41,620 nucleotides of DNA from an uncultured Faecalibacterium sp. GTDB taxonomy: Bacteria; Bacillota; Clostridia; Oscillospirales; Ruminococcaceae. The DNA lies in the NCBI GenBank assembly GCA_900551435.1, contig URVW01000011.1:1-41620 (forward strand), read 5' to 3'. Positions 29,843-37,202 of the stretch are shown here, in pieces. The translations under genes were made by a program, and so were the position numbers. The stretch's first letter is position 1; every line of letters begins with the position of its first letter. Under the pieces are notes generated by a model that did no database searches, was not told the DNA's origin, and saw only the letters and a list, made by a program, of their open reading frames with translations.

Positions 29843-29875
29843 AAATCCCCCGCCAATGGCGGGGGATTTCCTCTT
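29843..29875. terminator. terminator between trpB and the BIG2 gene
   Basis: AAATCCCCCGCC (29843-29854) and GGCGGGGGATTT (29858-29869) with a 3-base loop, then CCTCTTTT. It serves trpB; the reverse direction has a weaker U-tract. Confidence 0.88.
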
Positions 29876-29876
29876 T

Positions 29877-30851
29877 TCAGACCATTTTGTTCAGCCGGAC
29901 GGCCACATAGGGGTCCGGAAGCTTCAGTTCATCCGCAAGGTCCTCTTCGGTGGCGTATTTGTCACCGGCAAGGCCCACCACGACGCTGCAGGTGTCGAAC
30001 TGACCCGTCGGCGAAAGGGCGGTGATCTTCGCTTCGCCGTCTGCCACAGCGGTCACGACGCCGCTGCTGTCCACGGTCGCGACGCCCGGATTGCTGCTGA
30101 CCCATGTGATGGGCACGCTGCCGCCGCTTTCCACGGCGACTGTCGCCATCAGCGCTTCCTTGCTGCCCACCGTTTTGAGCAGAAGGTCCTTTTTGTTCAG
30201 GGTCACCTTGCCCACTTCCGAAGTCACGGTCACCGAACAGCGCAGGGCCTGTCCGTTCGAAGCAAAGGCTGTGATGGTCGCGCTGCCCGGGGCCTGTGCA
30301 GTCACGACGCCGGTTTCATCCACCGATGCGATGGCTGGGTCGCTGCTGCGCCACTGATACACATAAATAAAAGAGCGGTCACTGTTGTTCAGCTTGAGCT
30401 GCTGAGACGGGTGAAGGTCGTCGTATTTCTGCACGAGTTCCAGCTTGGTCTCGCTGAGGGACGGTTTTTCGGTGCTCGTCTCTGCGCCCTTCCGGGTCAC
30501 CGTCACCTGACAGGCCGCGCTGTCGCCGTGGTCCGAAATGGCGGTGATGGTCGCCGTGCCGACGCTCCGGCCGGTCACCTTGCCGTCGCCGTCCACCGTC
30601 GCGACGCTGGGGTTGCTGCTCATCCAGACGATGAAATAATAATCGCTCTGACCGCCGGTATAAAGATATGCCTTGGGGCGGGGGTCATCCTCGGTGATCT
30701 CAAGGTCGATCTCCGTCACTTCCAGCGCGAGCTTGTTCGAGTTTTCCTGTAACTTGGGCGCGGCGTCCGCTGTCAGCGGCGACAATACCAGCAGACCGCC
30801 CAGCAGCAATGCCGTCAGCGCCCGTCCCGTGCGGCGAAGAAATCGTTTCAT
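29877..30851 (-). CDS. secreted protein with three BIG2 (bacterial Ig-like) domains
   Basis: A 324-residue exported protein. Signal peptide at 1 to about 30 (MKRFLRRTGRALTALLLGG...ADA-AP). Three BIG2 repeats follow, each with a W.SS(N/D)P..A(T/S)VD..G.VT....G.A.ITA core: near residues 75-105, 165-200 and 245-285. A short C-terminal tail has no anchor motif (no LPxTG, no membrane segment). BIG2 domains usually mediate adhesion or act as spacers on the surface; here no catalytic domain is attached. It has its own promoter at 31018-31046 and faces the trpB terminator. Partners are not evident. Confidence 0.88.
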   Translation of the reverse strand: MKRFLRRTGRALTALLLGGLLVLSPLTADAAPKLQENSNKLALEVTEIDLEITEDDPRPKAYLYTGGQSDYYFIVWMSSNPSVATVDGDGKVTGRSVGTATITAISDHGDSAACQVTVTRKGAETSTEKPSLSETKLELVQKYDDLHPSQQLKLNNSDRSFIYVYQWRSSDPAIASVDETGVVTAQAPGSATITAFASNGQALRCSVTVTSEVGKVTLNKKDLLLKTVGSKEALMATVAVESGGSVPITWVSSNPGVATVDSSGVVTAVADGEAKITALSPTGQFDTCSVVVGLAGDKYATEEDLADELKLPDPYVAVRLNKMV

Positions 30852-31017
30852 AAGGGTAGCTTCCCTCCTTTTTCGGGTTTTGCGGCCGCTCCTGCCCCGG
30901 GTCCGCCCCCCAGCCGCCGGCCGGGATGCCGGGGTGCTTCCGAGATGCCGTCTTTTTCTCCGGAATGCCGCATATAGGTCGTTTTTTCGTTCCGATGTTC
31001 CCTCTCACTTAGGATTT

Positions 31018-31046
31018 ATTGTACACAGGATGCAAATCCTTTTCAA
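31018..31046 (-). promoter_or_regulatory. promoter of the BIG2 gene with flanking inverted repeat
   Basis: Minus strand: -35 TTGAAA (31041-31046), 17-base spacer, -10 TACAAT (31018-31023). AGGATTT (31011-31017) and AAATCCT (31034-31040) form an inverted repeat that brackets the -10, a possible operator. The rest of the 321-base gap holds the leader (30852-31010) and the exporter terminator. Confidence 0.65.
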
Positions 31047-31121
31047 GTTCTTCGCCCGAAACGTTCACAATTCGAGCCGTATTTCGTGGAAACCTCTAGT
31101 TTTTCCGCGAAAAAATTGTGC

Positions 31122-31164
31122 AAAAAAACTCCCTGCCCCGTGCAATACGGGCAGAGAGGTCTTT
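31122..31164 (-). terminator. terminator of the ABC exporter operon
   Basis: CTCCCTGCCCCGT and ACGGGCAGAGAG form a stem with one bulge around a short loop (31129-31157); an A-run at 31122-31128 gives the U-tail on the minus strand. Confidence 0.82.
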
Positions 31165-31172
31165 TTTCAACA

Positions 31173-33044
31173 TCAGGCAGTCTCTTCGGTGTAATACTGC
31201 GCCTGTGCGTTCCACAGCTCGCAGTATTTGCCGTTCGTATCGGACAGAAGCGCTTCGTGGGTCCCCTGCTGGACAACCTCGCCGTGGTCGAACACCGCGA
31301 TCTCATCGCAAAACTTGCAGGAGGACAGCCGGTGGCTGATATAAATGGCGGTCTTGTCGCCCGCGATCTCGTTGAACTTGGCGTAGATTTCCGCCTCGGC
31401 CACCGGGTCCAGCGCGGCGGTCGGCTCGTCCAGCACGATGAAGGGCGCATCCTTGTACAGCGCCCGGGCAATGGCGATCTTCTGCGCTTCGCCGCCGGAG
31501 ACGGTCACGCCGTTCTCGTCCAGTTCCTTATAAAGAGAGGTCTCCAAGCCCTGCGGCATCTTTGCCAGCCGCTCGCCAAAGCCCGCCTTGTTCAGGCAGT
31601 CGGTCACGCGGGCGGCATCGTAGTTCTGGCGGGTGGCGACGTTCTGCCCCAGCGGAAGGGCCAGCAGCCGGAAGTCCTGAAAGACCACCGAGAAGATGTC
31701 CATATATTCATCGTAGCGGTACTTCCGGATGTCGATGCCGTTGAGCAGGATGACGCCCTCGGTGGGGTCATACAGGCGGCAGAGCAGCTTGATGAAGGTC
31801 GTTTTGCCGCTGCCGTTCATTCCCACGACGGCCAGCCGTTCGCCGACCTTGAACTTCATGTTCAGATGCCGCAGAGCATACTGCTCGCTGCCCGGATACC
31901 GGAACGACACGTCCCGGAACTCGACCGTATACTGGCGGTCGCTCCGCTTTTCAGTGGTCAGGCTGCCCTGATACATGTTGTTCGGCAGGTCCAGATAAGT
32001 AAAAATGTTTTTCATGTAGACGCCGTTGATCTCAAGATCGGCCAGCATGTTGACCAGCGTGACCAGCCCCTGAAACAGGTTCGTTGCAGCGCCGAGGTAC
32101 TGTGCCGTTTCGCCCAAGCCGAACGCACCGCCGCACGCCTTGAGGCAGACGAAGAGATACATGAAGCCCATCAGCAGGGCCGACACCGACGACGAAGCCG
32201 ACTTCAGCACGCCCATCCTGCCCCGGCGGAGCCGGAAAAAGGTGCTGTCGCTTCCGTAGACATTCATCATCTGGTCGCCGACGACATTCTGATACTGGTT
32301 ATAAATGCGAAGGTCCAGAGCGTTTTTGGGGTCCTCCGGCAGACTGCGCTGAATGTGGAACATCCGGTTGCCCAGCTTGCCGGACTCCTGCACCAGCGGC
32401 ATATACTTGGCCGCCTGTCCCGCGAACACGGGCGACAGGCACGCCACGCCGGCCATGACCGCGAAAAACACCAGCACGAACGCCGGATGGCTCAAAAACG
32501 CCAGCGTCCCGTCCGGCACAGCGGACGCGAACAGCCCCCACGACAGCACGATGCCGCCGAGGATCTGGAACAGTGCCGTCATGATCTGCTCGACCTGCAG
32601 AATGCAGATCGTGCCGCCCGCGCCGCTCAGGTTGGCGTTCTGCATGATCTGGCTGTACATGTCATAGACCCGCTGACTGTCCTCGTCCACATAGTCGAGG
32701 GACATCTGCTTGTCCATATAGGTCTTGTTGTGCCGCCGCCAGAGGTCGTCGGTTTCGGCTTCTTTCCAGTGGAACGCCGCCGAGCGCAGAAAGGTGAGCA
32801 CGGCGGTCGTGCCCAAGATCCAGAGCACCAGCGTCGTCAGGCGGTGGAGGTCCCGATTCCCGGCCAGTTCGCCCACCAGCTGGGCCGACAGCCAGACCGT
32901 GGCATAGGGGCTGAGGGCCGTGAGCGCGGCGCACGCAAAGGTCGCGATAAAAAAGTTCGGCGACAGTTTCCAGAAAATGTTCCACTCCCGCAGGGCGTAG
33001 CGCAGACCCTGACGGATGGTGATCTTCCCTTCTTGTTCCTTCAT
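31173..33044 (-). CDS. ABC exporter half-transporter (membrane + ATPase), second gene
   Basis: A 623-residue type IV ABC exporter half. The membrane domain of about six segments occupies residues 1-340. The ATPase has Walker A GMNGSGKTT (about 408-416), signature VSGGEAQKIAIARAL and Walker B FIVLDEPTAALDP with SHRLSS. It is related to MsbA/LmrA-like lipid, peptide or drug exporters. Signature VSGGE instead of LSGGQ is a slight deviation. Its ATG overlaps the stop of the upstream exporter gene (ATGA), so the two halves very likely form a heterodimer. Substrate unknown. A GHKL/LytTR two-component pair upstream suggests antimicrobial peptide or signal-peptide export. Confidence 0.93.
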   Translation of the reverse strand: MKEQEGKITIRQGLRYALREWNIFWKLSPNFFIATFACAALTALSPYATVWLSAQLVGELAGNRDLHRLTTLVLWILGTTAVLTFLRSAAFHWKEAETDDLWRRHNKTYMDKQMSLDYVDEDSQRVYDMYSQIMQNANLSGAGGTICILQVEQIMTALFQILGGIVLSWGLFASAVPDGTLAFLSHPAFVLVFFAVMAGVACLSPVFAGQAAKYMPLVQESGKLGNRMFHIQRSLPEDPKNALDLRIYNQYQNVVGDQMMNVYGSDSTFFRLRRGRMGVLKSASSSVSALLMGFMYLFVCLKACGGAFGLGETAQYLGAATNLFQGLVTLVNMLADLEINGVYMKNIFTYLDLPNNMYQGSLTTEKRSDRQYTVEFRDVSFRYPGSEQYALRHLNMKFKVGERLAVVGMNGSGKTTFIKLLCRLYDPTEGVILLNGIDIRKYRYDEYMDIFSVVFQDFRLLALPLGQNVATRQNYDAARVTDCLNKAGFGERLAKMPQGLETSLYKELDENGVTVSGGEAQKIAIARALYKDAPFIVLDEPTAALDPVAEAEIYAKFNEIAGDKTAIYISHRLSSCKFCDEIAVFDHGEVVQQGTHEALLSDTNGKYCELWNAQAQYYTEETA

Positions 33045-34858
33045 ACAGCTTTTCCCTCCCGGTAATACTGGCTCTGCACCTCGAACAGCTGGGCGTAGCC
33101 GCCGCCCTGCTTCATCAGCTGTTCGTGGGTCCCCTCTTCAGCCACTCGGCCGTCCTTCAGATACAGGATGCGGTCGCAAAAGCGGGTGGACGCCAAACGA
33201 TGCGAAATAAACAGGCTGGTGCGGCCCTTGGTCATCTCGTTGTATTTCTGGTAGATGTCGTCCTCGGCGATGGGGTCCAGCGCGGCGGTCGGCTCGTCCA
33301 GCACCAGCACCGGCGCGTTTTTATACAGCGCACGGGCCAGCATCAGCCGCTGAGTCTGGCCGCCGGACAGCTCGATGCCGTCCTCGTAGACGTCCCGGCC
33401 CACCTGCGTTTCCAGCCCTTTGGGTAGACTGCGGACCTTTTCGGTCAGACCCGCTTGCTCAAGGCAGACCCGCACGCGGGCTTCATCGATGCCCGTCCGG
33501 GTCTGGGCGACGTTCTCGGCCACCGTTGCCGACAAAACCGAGAAGTCCTGAAAGACTGCTGCGAACAATTTATAGTAATCCCGGCGGTCATACTGCCGGA
33601 TGTCCTGCCCGTTGAGCAGAACGCGGCCTTCGGTGGGATCGAGGAAGCCGCAGAGCAGCTTCACGAGCGTCGTCTTGCCCGCACCATTCAGGCCCACGAT
33701 GGCCAGATTCTCGCCGGGGTGGATGGTCAGGTCCATCCCATCGATGGTGTTTTTCTCCGCGCCCGGATAGCGGTAGGATACATGCTCCAAACGCAGTTCA
33801 TAGGGGATGTCCAGCCGCTTTTCCAGCGGCGTGCCGTCCTCAAAGCGGAACGGCTCCGGGTATTCCAGAAACTCCCGCACGGTGGAGATGTCGAGGCACT
33901 GTTTGCGCAGTTTTGCGAACTTTTCCAGAATGCCGCCGACCCACTGGGCAAAGCCGGTGGCCGCCCCAAAGTAGAGCAGGAACTGCGCGACGGACAGGCC
34001 CTGCGTCAGCGTGAGCCAAATGAGGTAGGCATAGGCCGCGCCGTTGCGCACCAGAAGCAGGGCCAGATCGATGATGTTGGCCCAAAGGTAAGCTTTTTCC
34101 CGCCGGACGAGGAAGCCGTGGTAGAGCCGCGTGGCATCCTCCCACAAGCCCTCCACCCACTCGCGCAGACCGAAGATTCGAATGTCCTTGCCGTACTGCC
34201 GGTCGGTGGCGATCTTCTGCACATAGTTAATCTGCTTCATGCAGCCGGCTTCTTCCTCGCGGTGGCGGTAGCCCCACTCGTTGATGCGCTTGGACGCCAG
34301 ATAGCTGACCACCGACGTTGCACAGACCAGCAGGCAGAGCCAGCCGTTCAGCCCGGACAACAGCAGCAGATAGACCGCAAAACCGAACAGGTTGGTGAGA
34401 ATATCCAGCAAGCTGACCCAGAACGCTTCCACGGATTCGTTGTTCGTGCTCCCGGCCCGTTCCGCCTTGGCGCTCAGGTCGAGGAAGTTTTTATCCAGCA
34501 GATTCGGGTAAGAGGTGCTGGCCCGCTTGCGGGCGCAGAAGTCCAGAATGTCCATCCGGACCTGTAATTTTCCGAAGAGGTCCAGATCGTCCAGATATTT
34601 ATGCAGGAAGGTCAGCGCCACCAGCAGCACAGCAAAGCCGCCGATGGTAACGAGCAGTTTTCCCAGCAGTGCGCCCTGTTCCAGCACCTGTATGACCGCC
34701 GGGGCAAACAGCAGTTCCGCGATGGTCTTTCCGGCTGTGACCAGCGCCAGCGACAGGCCGACCGTAAAGACCGACCAGTGCTTTCCCCGCCACGCGACCC
34801 CCAGCATATAGGCGGTGTTCTGCCAGACGTTGTATTTTGGCTTTTGATTCTTTCCCAT
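33041..34858 (-). CDS. ABC exporter half-transporter (membrane + ATPase), first gene
   Basis: A 605-residue partner of the preceding entry. About six membrane segments (1-320), then Walker A GLNGAGKTT (about 391-399), signature LSGGQTQRLMLARAL, Walker B VLVLDEPTAALDP and SHRLAS. All catalytic motifs, including the Walker B glutamate, appear intact in both halves, so neither site is obviously degenerate. The ATG at 34858 has an AAAGGGGAA site. A tandem direct repeat 64-94 bases upstream (34922-34952) looks like a LytTR regulator site. Confidence 0.93.
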   Translation of the reverse strand: MGKNQKPKYNVWQNTAYMLGVAWRGKHWSVFTVGLSLALVTAGKTIAELLFAPAVIQVLEQGALLGKLLVTIGGFAVLLVALTFLHKYLDDLDLFGKLQVRMDILDFCARKRASTSYPNLLDKNFLDLSAKAERAGSTNNESVEAFWVSLLDILTNLFGFAVYLLLLSGLNGWLCLLVCATSVVSYLASKRINEWGYRHREEEAGCMKQINYVQKIATDRQYGKDIRIFGLREWVEGLWEDATRLYHGFLVRREKAYLWANIIDLALLLVRNGAAYAYLIWLTLTQGLSVAQFLLYFGAATGFAQWVGGILEKFAKLRKQCLDISTVREFLEYPEPFRFEDGTPLEKRLDIPYELRLEHVSYRYPGAEKNTIDGMDLTIHPGENLAIVGLNGAGKTTLVKLLCGFLDPTEGRVLLNGQDIRQYDRRDYYKLFAAVFQDFSVLSATVAENVAQTRTGIDEARVRVCLEQAGLTEKVRSLPKGLETQVGRDVYEDGIELSGGQTQRLMLARALYKNAPVLVLDEPTAALDPIAEDDIYQKYNEMTKGRTSLFISHRLASTRFCDRILYLKDGRVAEEGTHEQLMKQGGGYAQLFEVQSQYYREGKAV

Positions 34859-34921
34859 TTCAGGTTCCCCTTTCTCTTGGCTGAGAACATCCTACCATAA
34901 AAAATCGCCCCCGGCAGATTT

Positions 34922-34952
34922 CGGGGACGAAACGTTCAAATCCGGGGACGAA
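34922..34952. promoter_or_regulatory. tandem direct repeat, candidate LytTR-regulator site
   Basis: CGGGGACGAA occurs at 34922-34931 and again at 34943-34952, 21 bases apart, exactly two helical turns. LytTR regulators bind pairs of about 9-base repeats with 12-13-base gaps. It lies upstream of the exporter and downstream of a LytTR regulator operon. No good -35 follows, as expected for an activated promoter. Confidence 0.6.
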
Positions 34953-35052
34953 TTGCATCTTTGCCCGCTCTGAGTCCTTGGCGCGTTTGGCAAGCCGCGC
35001 ACGCTGCCCAGACCGCCTTGCCCGATCAGATGCAAGGCAATGGGCCTTATTT

Positions 35053-35721
35053 TCACACCTGCGGGATCAAAATTTCGGTGGTGAAGGCCCCATCCTCGCT
35101 GTTGCGGCTGAGGTAGCCGTCCAGCCGCTCCACGATGGCGTCGATGCGGACCAAGCCGAAGCCGTGGCCCTCGCCTTTGGTGGTGGCGAAGCGCCCGCCC
35201 AGCTTTTTCTGCTTTCGGGTGGCCGTAAAATTCGTAAACGAGATATAGAGCTGGGTCCCCTTCATATCCAGATAGACCCGGATGAGCCGCTCTTCCTCGG
35301 GCAGCTCGGCGCTGGCATCCATGGCGTTATCGAACAGGTTGCCGAGGATGCAGCACAGGTCCAGCTCGCTCATTTTCAGCTTGACCGGGATATGAGCGTC
35401 GATCTGCACCGGGATGTTCCGACTCTTGGCAAGCGAAACTTTGCTGTTGATGATGGCATCCGCCATGGCGTTTCCGGTCTTGATGGCGAGGTCCACGGTG
35501 TTCAGGTCGGTATCCAGCTGGTCAAGGTAGCTCTTGATGCCCTCCAAGTCCCCCTGCGCCGCAAGGACTTTCATGGTCTGGATATGGCCGCGGTAGTCGT
35601 GCCGCCAGCCCCGCATCTGGCGGTACATGTTGTCCACTTCCTGATAATGCGTCTCGATCAGTTCCCGCTGATAGGCGGCAATGCGCCGGTCCAGAAGCCG
35701 CGCAAACAGTTTGAAGGCCAT
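35053..35721 (-). CDS. GHKL-type sensor histidine kinase without membrane sensor
   Basis: A 222-residue kinase of the AgrC/VirS-like (HPK10) group. The phosphorylated histidine is in GWRHDYRGHIQTM (His41 by alignment with R-H-D), then NLFDNAMDAS (N-box), and GEGHGFGLVRIDAI (G-box). The usual N-terminal block of 5-7 membrane segments is absent, and no hydrophobic stretch is present; the ATG at 35721 has a GGAGGGG site and upstream in-frame sequence is only 15 bases from the regulator stop. Thus it is a soluble kinase, or a sensor subunit is separate. It is cotranscribed with the LytTR regulator. Confidence 0.88.
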   Translation of the reverse strand: MAFKLFARLLDRRIAAYQRELIETHYQEVDNMYRQMRGWRHDYRGHIQTMKVLAAQGDLEGIKSYLDQLDTDLNTVDLAIKTGNAMADAIINSKVSLAKSRNIPVQIDAHIPVKLKMSELDLCCILGNLFDNAMDASAELPEEERLIRVYLDMKGTQLYISFTNFTATRKQKKLGGRFATTKGEGHGFGLVRIDAIVERLDGYLSRNSEDGAFTTEILIPQV

Positions 35722-35736
35722 CGGTTCCCCTCCTTC

Positions 35737-36435
35737 TCAAGTCCGCTCGATGATGGCGCGGTTCAGCGGCTCATAGCTCCCGCGCGGAAGCGGAAGCACG
35801 GTCCCGTCCGCAAGGAACACTTCCTTTTTTGTCACGCGGCGAATTTGTTTCAAGTTCAGGATCATCCCGCGCCCGACCCGGAAAAACTGCTCGTCCAGTT
35901 CGGCTTCAAACTCCGCCAGCGTCCGCTTGACGGTGTAATCCTGCTTGGCATGGACCGTGACGTAATTCTGGCGCACATCCAGATACCGCACCTCATACAG
36001 CGGCAGACGCACCATTTCACCGGACAGCTCCAAATTCAGACAGTGCTCGTTCCGGCGGTGCTTTTCCCACGCCCGGTCGAGGACGCCGAACAGCTTTTCC
36101 GGCGCGACCGGCTTCATGAGATAGTGGAGCGCCGCCACATCATAGCCCTCGGCGATGTAATCCGAGTAGCCCGTGATGAACACGATCTGCACCGCTTCGT
36201 TCTCCTTCCGGACCATTTTTGCCAGCGTCACGCCGTCCGCTCCCGGCATTTCGACATCTAACAGTAATAAGTCAAAGTTTTTGTCCTCTGCGTAGTGGAA
36301 CAAAAAGGCTTCTGCTGACGAAAACACCGCGCATTCCAGCTCGATGCCCCGGCTCTGCGCCCACTGGGCCGTCAGGCCGCTCACATATTCCGCATCTTTC
36401 GGGTCATCATCGCAGACCGCCGCACGATAGGCCAT
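35737..36435 (-). CDS. LytTR-family response regulator
   Basis: A 232-residue regulator: receiver domain with acidic residues CDDDP (8-12), phospho-Asp60 in FDLLLLDVEMPG, Thr in FITGYSD and Lys in LMKPV; C-terminal LytTR DNA-binding domain at about 135-230 (VRYLDVRQNYVTVHAKQDYTVKRTLAEFEAEL...FFRVGRGMILNLKQI). The ATG at 36435 has a GGGGAG site. The kinase gene follows after 15 bases. The promoter lies at 36467-36495. Likely target: the ABC exporter operon just downstream, through the direct repeat at 34922-34952. Confidence 0.93.
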   Translation of the reverse strand: MAYRAAVCDDDPKDAEYVSGLTAQWAQSRGIELECAVFSSAEAFLFHYAEDKNFDLLLLDVEMPGADGVTLAKMVRKENEAVQIVFITGYSDYIAEGYDVAALHYLMKPVAPEKLFGVLDRAWEKHRRNEHCLNLELSGEMVRLPLYEVRYLDVRQNYVTVHAKQDYTVKRTLAEFEAELDEQFFRVGRGMILNLKQIRRVTKKEVFLADGTVLPLPRGSYEPLNRAIIERT

Positions 36436-36466
36436 ATTTTTTCTCCCCTCTGGAATCTCCGGGTAA

Positions 36467-36495
36467 ATTATGACACATTCCGGCCCGAATTGCAA
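36467..36495 (-). promoter_or_regulatory. promoter of the LytTR/GHKL operon
   Basis: Minus strand: -35 TTGCAA (36490-36495), 17-base spacer, -10 CATAAT (36467-36472). Confidence 0.6.
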
Positions 36496-36497
36496 TC

Positions 36498-36534
36498 AAA
36501 AAGCCGTGCTCCCGGCGTGGGAACACGGCTTTTT
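36498..36534. terminator. terminator after rubrerythrin
   Basis: AAAAAGCCGTG (36498-36508) and CACGGCTTTTT (36524-36534) with an inner CCC/GGG. The stem is flanked by A and T runs and ends the minus-strand rubrerythrin transcript. Confidence 0.9.
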
Positions 36535-36538
36535 CGGT

Positions 36539-37081
36539 TTAGTAGTTGTGCTTCTTCAGCTCAAAATAACTCTGGGGATGGGCGCAGACCGGGCACTTGA
36601 GGGGCGCGGACTTGCCGATGTAAGTGTAACCACAGTTCCGGCATTGCCAGACCTGCTGTTCCTCGCGGGCAAAGACCTTGTTGTTCTTCAGGTTCTCGGC
36701 CAGTTCGCGGTAGCGTTCCTCGTGCTCTTTCTCGATCTGGGCCACCATGGTGAAGAGCGCTGCCAGCTGCGGGAAGCCCTCTTCCTTGGCTTCTGCGGCC
36801 ATGCGGGGGTACATCTCGGTCCACTCGTCGTGCTCACCGCCCGCAGCCATTTCCAAGCAGGTCATGGTGTCGGGGATGGAGCCGCCGTGCAGGGCCTTGA
36901 ACCACATCTTGGCGTGCTCTTTTTCGTTGGCGGCCGTCTCTTCAAAGATCGCGGCCAGCTGCTCGTAGCCCTCTTTCTTTGCCACGCTGGCGAAGAAGGT
37001 GTACTTGTTGCGTGCCTGACTTTCGCCCGCAAATGCTTCCCACAGGTTCTGTTCGGTCTTGGTTCCTTTCAGCTCCATCAT
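36539..37081 (-). CDS. rubrerythrin
   Basis: A 180-residue non-haem iron peroxidase that reduces hydrogen peroxide in anaerobes. The N-terminal ferritin-like domain has the diiron ligands in LWEAFAGESQARNKY and FEETAANEKEHAKMWF, and in QIEKEHEERY. The C-terminal rubredoxin-like domain has two CxxC knuckles, WQCRNCGYTY and KCPVCAHPQ. Three ATG codons stand in a row (37084, 37081, 37078); the AAGGAG site leaves 3, 6 or 9 bases, so the second or third is used. It is monocistronic with a good terminator. Electron donor (rubredoxin or NADH rubredoxin reductase) is not encoded nearby. Confidence 0.95.
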   Translation of the reverse strand: MMELKGTKTEQNLWEAFAGESQARNKYTFFASVAKKEGYEQLAAIFEETAANEKEHAKMWFKALHGGSIPDTMTCLEMAAGGEHDEWTEMYPRMAAEAKEEGFPQLAALFTMVAQIEKEHEERYRELAENLKNNKVFAREEQQVWQCRNCGYTYIGKSAPLKCPVCAHPQSYFELKKHNY

Positions 37082-37202
37082 CATACTCTCCTTTTTTATA
37101 GTGTGTGTATCGATTCGCCGCCGGGGCGTTTGTTCTGAGAGTATTATACCAGAAAGAAAATTAGAAATCAAGAATCATTCCTATTTATTTTGAGAATTAT
37201 TT

